Shown: positions 58,500-64,000 of the stretch, in pieces | Layout of the letters: the number at the start of each line of letters is the position of its first letter | Position numbering within the stretch: the first letter of the stretch is position 1 | From: Blattabacterium cuenoti | GTDB lineage: Bacteria; Bacteroidota; Bacteroidia; Flavobacteriales; Blattabacteriaceae | Assembly: GCF_014251755.1 (NCBI RefSeq) | Contig: NZ_CP059200.1 | Location: forward strand, 561,921 to 625,920 | Length of the DNA: 64,000 nucleotides | Direction: 5' to 3' | The notes under the pieces: generated by a model | The model's input: only the letters and a program-made list of their open reading frames with translations | Databases searched by the model: none | Told to the model about the DNA's origin: nothing | Made by a program: the position numbers and the translations under genes

Positions 58500-58739
58500 T
58501 TATTGTTCATTAAATGGATTTTTTTGAATAGGATACCAATCAGATGGTCCCCAAGGATTACATTTAATGATTCTGATTATACTTATGAAAAGAGCTTTAA
58601 ACAGATTCCATTTTTTTAATGACAAAATCATATAGTTTGAACAAGTTGGAATAAATCTACAATTATTTCCTATCCATGGAGATATCCCTATTTGATATAA
58701 TGTTACAATTTTTATGAATAAAATTTTTATAATTTTCAT
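58500..58739 (-). CDS. yidD: Membrane protein insertion efficiency factor YidD
   Basis: A 79-residue protein with an N-terminal amphipathic segment and the family motif CRFIPTCSNYMILSL plus CNPWGPSDWYP. YidD assists YidC-dependent membrane insertion. It is usually next to rnpA/rpmH in other bacteria; here it lies between acn and lgt. Confidence 0.92.
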   Translation of the reverse strand: MKIIKILFIKIVTLYQIGISPWIGNNCRFIPTCSNYMILSLKKWNLFKALFISIIRIIKCNPWGPSDWYPIQKNPFNEQ

Positions 58740-58740
58740 T

Positions 58741-61029
58741 TCATTTATTTTGTTGGTTTTTAATAAAATTTAAAGAAGAACCCGCTTTAAACCATTGAAT
58801 TTGCTTTTCATTATAAGAATGATGAGCGATGATTGTTTCTTTATATCCATTTTTATGAATTAATTCTATTTCTATATTTTTATTAGGACATATTTTTTTG
58901 ATGTAAAAATGAAATATGTCTTCTTCTTGTATTTTGTAATAATCATCAGGATTTAAAAAAGTTAAAGCCAAAATTCCTTGTTTTTTCAAATTAGTTTCGT
59001 GTATTCTAGAAAAAGATTTCACAAGAACGACACAAACTCCTAAAAAACGAGGTTCCATAGCTGCATGTTCTCTTGAAGATCCTTCTCCATAATTTTCCTC
59101 TCCTACAATCAAGGTAAGTATATTTTTTGAGTGATAAAATTTAGAAATTTCATAAACGGGTCCATAACTACCCGTTATAATATTTTTGATTTTATTTTTT
59201 TCTTGATTAAAAGCATTTACAGCTCCCATTAATAAATTTTTAGAAATCATCTCAAGATGACCTCTGTATTTTAACCAGGGCCCCGCCATTGAAATATGAT
59301 CTGTAGTACATTTTCCTTCAATTTTGATTAAAAGTCTAACATTGAGAAAATCATTTCCATTCCATGGAAAAAATGGGGATAAAACTTGTAACCTTTTAGA
59401 ATTTTTTTTTATAATTACAGATAGTTTTTTTTTATTTTCTTTTTTTGAAAAACTTTCATATCCTAATTTTTCTATATTAAAATTCATTGTAGGAGTTTCC
59501 ATTGATTTAGGTTCTTCAAATTTTACATACTCATTCATTTCATTTTTTAACATATCTTTTCTAGGATCAAAAGTCAAATTTCCAGAAAAAGCTAAGGCAG
59601 TTACAATTTCTGGAGAAGCGATAAAAGCATGTGTTTTTGGGTTTCCATCATTACGAGATGAAAAATTCCTATTAAAAGTATGAATAATTGTATTTTTCAC
59701 ATTTTTTTTATTTCCTTTTCTTACCCATTGTCCAATACAAGGCCCACAAGCATTAGAAAAAATTTTAGCTCCAATTTCTTTAAAAAGAGATAAAAAACCT
59801 TTCTCTTTCATGAGAGAATAAATTTTATTGGATCCTGGTGATACCATATATTCTGAATGGATTTTCAATTTTTTCTTTTTGGCTTGTTGAATTATGGATA
59901 TTGCCTTTGAAAAATCTTCATAAGAAGAATTTGTGCATGAACCAATTAATCCTACCTCAATTTTGGTTTTCCAATTATTTTTAGCAGCCTCCTCTTTCAT
60001 TTTAGAAATAGGAGTCGCTTTGTCTGGAGTAAAAGGTCCATTGATATGGGGCTCTAAAATATTTAAATCTATTTTTATTACTTTATCATAGTAATGACAT
60101 GGTTTTTGATAAACTTCTGGATCTGCTTTTAAAAAATCCTTGATTTTTTCTATCATTACAGATACCTGATTCCTTCCATTTGTATTCAAAAAATCTTTCA
60201 TCTTATCATCATAAGGAAATAAAGATGACGTAGCACCTATTTCTGCTCCCATATTACAGATTGTTGCTTTTCCAACACAAGAAATACTATCAATTCCTTC
60301 TCCAAAATATTCAATAATATGATTTTTAGCTCCTGAAACTCCAATCATTCCAGACAATTTTAAAATTACATCTTTAGGAGAAGTCCAACCATTAATCTTT
60401 CCGATTAAATGGACTCCAAGTATTTTAGGAAATTGTAATTCTAAAAGCGATCCAGACATCACTTCAGCTGCATCAGCCCCTCCAACTCCTATCGCCAGCA
60501 TCCCTAATCCTCCTGCATTAGGAGTATGAGAATCGGTTCCTATAATCAACCCTCCAGGAAATGCATAATTTTCTAGAATAATCTGATGAATAATTCCTGA
60601 TCCAGGTTTCCAAAAATCTATTCTATATTTATGAGAGGCAGATTTCAAAAAATTATAAATCTCTTCATTTTTTTCTATAGCATTTCTTAAATCTAAATCT
60701 GAACCATATTGAGCCGATATGAGATGATCACAATGAATCGATGTCGGAATACACGTCTTGCATTTTTTAGTTTGCATAAATTGAAGCAAAGTCATTTGAG
60801 CTGTCGCATCTTGCATGATAATACGATCAGGTAATAAATCCATGTAATATTTATTTCTTAAATTCTTCTTCTTAAAAGAAGATTCTAACTCTTTTATTTC
60901 ATCAACTAAATGAGAGTATAGAATTTTTTCCGAATAAGTCATAGGTTGATTTCTCACATTCCTAATTTTTTCAATTTTATACGAAAAATTTGTATAAAAA
61001 TTTCGAATTCTATCAAGATCGAAGATCAT
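58741..61029 (-). CDS. acnA: Aconitate hydratase (mitochondrial-like type)
   Basis: A 762-residue [4Fe-4S] enzyme interconverting citrate and isocitrate. Cluster cysteines are in GSCTNSSYED and SNACGPCIGQW. The active-site segment GSYGPVYEIS and SSREHAAMEPRFLG lie in the C-terminal swivel domain. Length and arrangement match the mitochondrial/Bacteroidetes type rather than E. coli AcnB. With sucD it indicates at least part of the TCA cycle. It starts 1 bp upstream of yidD's region on the same strand. Confidence 0.94.
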   Translation of the reverse strand: MIFDLDRIRNFYTNFSYKIEKIRNVRNQPMTYSEKILYSHLVDEIKELESSFKKKNLRNKYYMDLLPDRIIMQDATAQMTLLQFMQTKKCKTCIPTSIHCDHLISAQYGSDLDLRNAIEKNEEIYNFLKSASHKYRIDFWKPGSGIIHQIILENYAFPGGLIIGTDSHTPNAGGLGMLAIGVGGADAAEVMSGSLLELQFPKILGVHLIGKINGWTSPKDVILKLSGMIGVSGAKNHIIEYFGEGIDSISCVGKATICNMGAEIGATSSLFPYDDKMKDFLNTNGRNQVSVMIEKIKDFLKADPEVYQKPCHYYDKVIKIDLNILEPHINGPFTPDKATPISKMKEEAAKNNWKTKIEVGLIGSCTNSSYEDFSKAISIIQQAKKKKLKIHSEYMVSPGSNKIYSLMKEKGFLSLFKEIGAKIFSNACGPCIGQWVRKGNKKNVKNTIIHTFNRNFSSRNDGNPKTHAFIASPEIVTALAFSGNLTFDPRKDMLKNEMNEYVKFEEPKSMETPTMNFNIEKLGYESFSKKENKKKLSVIIKKNSKRLQVLSPFFPWNGNDFLNVRLLIKIEGKCTTDHISMAGPWLKYRGHLEMISKNLLMGAVNAFNQEKNKIKNIITGSYGPVYEISKFYHSKNILTLIVGEENYGEGSSREHAAMEPRFLGVCVVLVKSFSRIHETNLKKQGILALTFLNPDDYYKIQEEDIFHFYIKKICPNKNIEIELIHKNGYKETIIAHHSYNEKQIQWFKAGSSLNFIKNQQNK

Positions 61030-61060
61030 AAATTTTTCTTTTGAAAAGAATATACATAAA

Positions 61061-61828
61061 TTATGTTTCGTTTAAAAAAACATTAATTTTTTCGTAAAAG
61101 TCTATGGGGTTGTCTATGTGGATCCAATGATCAGATTTTTTTACAGTCCAAATTTTAGATCGGGGAAACAACTTTTGTATATCATTATGATCTTTATCAA
61201 GAATATAATTTGAATACTCTCCTCGCAAAAATAATGTAGAACCATGATATGAACCATTTTTTATTTTTTTAATTAAAGAATCATAATTTTTTTCAATGTT
61301 CAATAAAGAAAAATGGAAACATAGTTTTCCATTCTTTTGTTTTTGTGTACATTTAGAAAAAAAGGATCTAATCTTTAGATCAAAAATCCATTTTTTTAAA
61401 AAATGATCAAGATCTTTTCTAGTGTGAATAATATTGAAATCCACTTTTTTTAAAAAGTGGATTAATTTTTTTTGATTGAAATCTATGTAATCCTTAGGAC
61501 TGATATCCAAAATTATAATTTTTTTTGGAATCGTAGGATACTTTATAGAAAACTTCATCACGGCTCTTCCTCCTATAGAATGTCCCAATAATATAGGATG
61601 ATTCAATTCATAATAATAGACATATTTTAATATATCTTTTGATATAATATCGTAATTCATTTTTTCGGAAACGAAACTTTTTCCATGATTTCTCATATCC
61701 AATAGATGAATTTGATAATTGTTTTCAAATTTTTTAGCAAAAGAAATCCAATTTTCTCCATTTCCAAACAATCCATGAAAAACTAAAATAGGATAACCTG
61801 ATCCGTATATTCTAGAATGCAGTATCAT
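61061..61828 (-). CDS. Alpha/beta hydrolase, YbfF-like esterase
   Basis: A 255-residue alpha/beta hydrolase. YPILVFHGLFGNGENW holds the oxyanion hole, DMRNHGKS is conserved, the nucleophile Ser is in LLGHSIGGRAVMKF, and the catalytic His is in KSDHWIHIDNP. The pair pdxJ-hydrolase is common in Bacteroidetes, 7 bp apart here. Substrate unknown; acyl-ester or acyl-CoA hydrolysis is typical for YbfF. Confidence 0.82.
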   Translation of the reverse strand: MILHSRIYGSGYPILVFHGLFGNGENWISFAKKFENNYQIHLLDMRNHGKSFVSEKMNYDIISKDILKYVYYYELNHPILLGHSIGGRAVMKFSIKYPTIPKKIIILDISPKDYIDFNQKKLIHFLKKVDFNIIHTRKDLDHFLKKWIFDLKIRSFFSKCTQKQKNGKLCFHFSLLNIEKNYDSLIKKIKNGSYHGSTLFLRGEYSNYILDKDHNDIQKLFPRSKIWTVKKSDHWIHIDNPIDFYEKINVFLNET

Positions 61829-61835
61829 TTTCTTT

Positions 61836-62564
61836 TTATATTTTTTCTACTTTACGAAGTATTTTCAAATAACTTTGTATTGTATTTTTTAGTCCCATAT
61901 ATATAGATTCGATAATTAAAGCATGTCCAATTGATACCTCTGATAGATTTGGTATTTTTTCAATTAAAAAAGAAATATTATTTAAATTTAAATCATGTCC
62001 AGCATTAATTGACATATGATGACTCACCACAATTTTCGATGTATTAACATATGGATCAATGCAATTCCATTTTTTATTTGCATATCCTATGGAAAAAGGT
62101 CCAGTATATAATTCTATCCTATCTGCTCCCGTTTTAGATGCATATGAAACCAATTCTGGTTTTGGATCTAAAAAAATAGAAGTTCGAATTCCATAATCTT
62201 TTAATGTTTTAATTTTATCAGTCAAAAAATCTTGATATAAAAACGTATTCCATCCAAAACTTGATGTTATTGCCTCTTCAGAATCAGGAACTAAAGTTAC
62301 TTGTGTTGGTTTCACATCTAATACTAGTTTCATAAATTTTTCAGTAGGATTTCCTTCAACGTTCAATTCTGTTGAAATGACAGAACGGATGTCATACACA
62401 TCTTTATATGTAATATGTCTTTCATCAGGACGTGGATGTATAGTAATCCCATGACATCCAAATTTCTGAACATCTATTGCGACTTGAACAACATTGGGTA
62501 TATTCCCTCCTCTTGCATTTCTTAACAGAGCTATCTTATTTAAATTAACACTTAACCTTACCAT
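61836..62564 (-). CDS. pdxJ: Pyridoxine 5'-phosphate synthase
   Basis: A 242-residue TIM-barrel enzyme condensing 1-deoxyxylulose 5-phosphate with 3-amino-2-oxopropyl phosphate to give pyridoxine 5'-phosphate. LSVNLNKIALLRNARGG is N-terminal. HPRPDERHIT, LVPDSEEAITSSFG, GADRIELYTGPF and HHMSINAGHDLNLNN hold substrate and phosphate ligands, and VSIGHALI lies near the end. It overlaps the MscS gene by 7 bp. Confidence 0.95.
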   Translation of the reverse strand: MVRLSVNLNKIALLRNARGGNIPNVVQVAIDVQKFGCHGITIHPRPDERHITYKDVYDIRSVISTELNVEGNPTEKFMKLVLDVKPTQVTLVPDSEEAITSSFGWNTFLYQDFLTDKIKTLKDYGIRTSIFLDPKPELVSYASKTGADRIELYTGPFSIGYANKKWNCIDPYVNTSKIVVSHHMSINAGHDLNLNNISFLIEKIPNLSEVSIGHALIIESIYMGLKNTIQSYLKILRKVEKI

Positions 62565-63910
62565 TTTTTTACAACTTCTTTTTTAGTAACTTGTGTTACT
62601 TCTAAATCGAATTCTTTAGCCGCTGTTAATAAATGATCGAAAACGCTAGCTTGTATCTGTTCGTATTTAATAGAGACAGAAGTATTTGTAAAACAATATA
62701 ATTCTACGGGTAATCCATAAGGAGTAGGTTCTAAATGTCTAATCATCAAAGTTTCTGATTGTGATATTTTTGGATGTTGTGATAAATATTCCAATGCATA
62801 TTGACGAAAAAGACCAATATTTGTTAATTTTCTTCCATTAAGATTATTGATATTTATATCAATATTTCTTTTTTTATTAAAAAGATTTATTTCTTCTTGT
62901 TTTTTTTGTATATAACTTTTTATTAAATAAACATGTTGAAATTTTTTTAATTTACATGAATTACAAAAATGAAAAGATTGAATATTGAATAAAATAGATC
63001 TTTTAATTCTACGTATATTTTTTTGACGCATAAATTCAAAATTCGTAACAGCTGTGGAAATTAAATCATAAGTGGGGACACTAGTAATAGTTTTATCAAA
63101 ATTTTCTATTTTTGCGGAAGTTAAATTAATTTCAATCACCGTTCCTTCTATATTGTATTTAGGAATTCGAATCCAATCTCCCACTTTTATCATTTTTGTA
63201 GAAGCCATTTGTACTCCTGAAACAAATCCCAGTATGGTATCTCTAAATACCAATATCACAAAAGCCGTTATAGCTCCTAAACTCGTCAAAACAGTAATTA
63301 GATCATTCTTTGTAAGAATAGCAATAATAACCAAAATACAAAATATTATGGATATAATTTTCAATAATTGTGAAAAAGAGCGTACTGCTATGGTTTGATG
63401 ATTATTTTCACTTGTAGCTATTCTCATAATAGAATTCACTACTCGAATTAAAAATTGTAAAACAATTAGAACGAATAATATATCAAATATTTTTTCTAAA
63501 TAAATGATAATCGTATGATATTCATTAAAAAATGGTTTAATTAATATTAAACCAATAGATAATGGAAAAAAATGAGATAAACTATCAAAAACTTTATTTT
63601 CATATAAAATGTTATCCCAAGAAAAATGAGTAGAATTTACTATTTTTCTAACTATAAAACGAACACCTCTATTAAAAATAAATTCTAAAATTATTAGAAT
63701 AATAGTGAAAAATAAAATTTTACCGATTATAATAAGAGTTATAGTTCCCCATCTTTTTAAATCTAAATTATGTACAATATCATAGATTCCTTTGAATTTT
63801 AAAATCATTATTTCTATTTTTTCGATAAACATTTGATAACACATAAGCCAAAATTCCTTACTAACTATATAAAAAATTGAATAATTAACTGTATTTTGAT
63901 TTATTTTCAA
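62558..63910 (-). CDS. Mechanosensitive channel, MscS family
   Basis: A 450-residue inner-membrane protein: several N-terminal spans, then the MscS pore and beta domain (LTSLGAITAFVILVFRDTILGFVSG, here AITAFVILVFRDTILGFV, and KVGDWIRIPKYNIEGTVIEI). FDKTITSVPTYDLIS and a C-terminal alpha/beta domain (LYCFTNTSVSIKYEQIQ) follow. It releases solutes on osmotic downshock. Architecture is of the larger YbdG-like group. Upstream, 63911-64000 holds no recognisable gene. Confidence 0.85.
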   Translation of the reverse strand: MKINQNTVNYSIFYIVSKEFWLMCYQMFIEKIEIMILKFKGIYDIVHNLDLKRWGTITLIIIGKILFFTIILIILEFIFNRGVRFIVRKIVNSTHFSWDNILYENKVFDSLSHFFPLSIGLILIKPFFNEYHTIIIYLEKIFDILFVLIVLQFLIRVVNSIMRIATSENNHQTIAVRSFSQLLKIISIIFCILVIIAILTKNDLITVLTSLGAITAFVILVFRDTILGFVSGVQMASTKMIKVGDWIRIPKYNIEGTVIEINLTSAKIENFDKTITSVPTYDLISTAVTNFEFMRQKNIRRIKRSILFNIQSFHFCNSCKLKKFQHVYLIKSYIQKKQEEINLFNKKRNIDININNLNGRKLTNIGLFRQYALEYLSQHPKISQSETLMIRHLEPTPYGLPVELYCFTNTSVSIKYEQIQASVFDHLLTAAKEFDLEVTQVTKKEVVKKW

Positions 63911-64000
63911 TAAATTATTTATGTTTTGTAGATTAAATAATATAATAGATATTGAGAAGAAAGATAAAATTTTGACTCAATTTTTTAAAATTTTAAATTT

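Overview
The window is gene-dense, strongly AT-rich DNA (judged by eye, not computed) from a member of the Bacteroidetes/Flavobacteriales. Several things point to a long-term insect endosymbiont of the Blattabacterium type (cockroach symbiont). The gene content is flavobacterial: FabZ derived from an LpxC-FabZ fusion, a DUF2795 protein, a free-standing HsdR-N-like protein, a short arginine decarboxylase next to agmatinase, a SufABCDS cluster, and TANNTTTG-type promoters. Intergenic space is tiny, many neighbours overlap, long poly-A tracts lie inside genes, and several genes are visibly decaying. The organism is an inference; the family-level calls rest on the sequence.

Layout. 1-2400: 5' end of nadK, a frameshifted GHMP kinase, an rRNA pseudouridine synthase and aroQ. 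2500-5640: minus-strand block of hydrolase, rnc, fabF and acpP. 5700-11800: pckA, ribE, pdxA, atpC-atpD, ribF. 11770-15600: an AddB-like nuclease, then about 780 bp of decayed DNA with a likely leuC remnant, then a small membrane protein. 15600-27030: tyrS, era, clpB, prfB, speA-speB, cmk-fabG, menD. 27020-33490: a DUF218 protein with no normal start codon, secA, a DUF2795 protein, fmt, HU, pdxH and a tRNA. 33536-42606: dnaN (split by a poly-A frameshift), pheT, glyS, trxB, an HsdR-N-like protein, gap, lepA and tRNA-Arg. 42660-46330: pth, sucD, efp, fabZ with the ruins of lpxC upstream, and rpmH. 46330-51300: M14 peptidase, CPBP protease, rnz, an ABC permease, rbfA and two tRNAs. 51296-63910: rpmA-rplU, sufS-D-C-B-A, a DUF192 protein, lgt, yidD, aconitase, a hydrolase, pdxJ and an MscS channel.

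Function. The retained set covers core information processing (dnaN, secA, rnc, prfB, four aminoacyl-tRNA synthetase/formylation genes, ribosomal proteins), fatty acid synthesis (fabF, acpP, fabG, fabZ), cofactors (riboflavin/FAD, PLP, menaquinone, NAD kinase), Fe-S assembly, parts of central metabolism (pckA, gap, sucD, acn, ATP synthase beta/epsilon) and arginine-to-putrescine conversion that releases urea. Lost or failing functions include lipid A synthesis (lpxC eroded; lpxA and lpxD absent from their usual places) and probably leucine synthesis (leuC remnant).

I do not see a novel multi-gene system, CRISPR array, prophage or insertion sequence. The most notable signals are the homopolymer frameshift in the essential clamp gene dnaN, the erosion of the LpxC half of an LpxC-FabZ fusion with FabZ kept, a PheT lacking its tRNA-binding OB-fold, an RF2 gene without its programmed frameshift, and a tRNA gene overlapping the end of rpmA.
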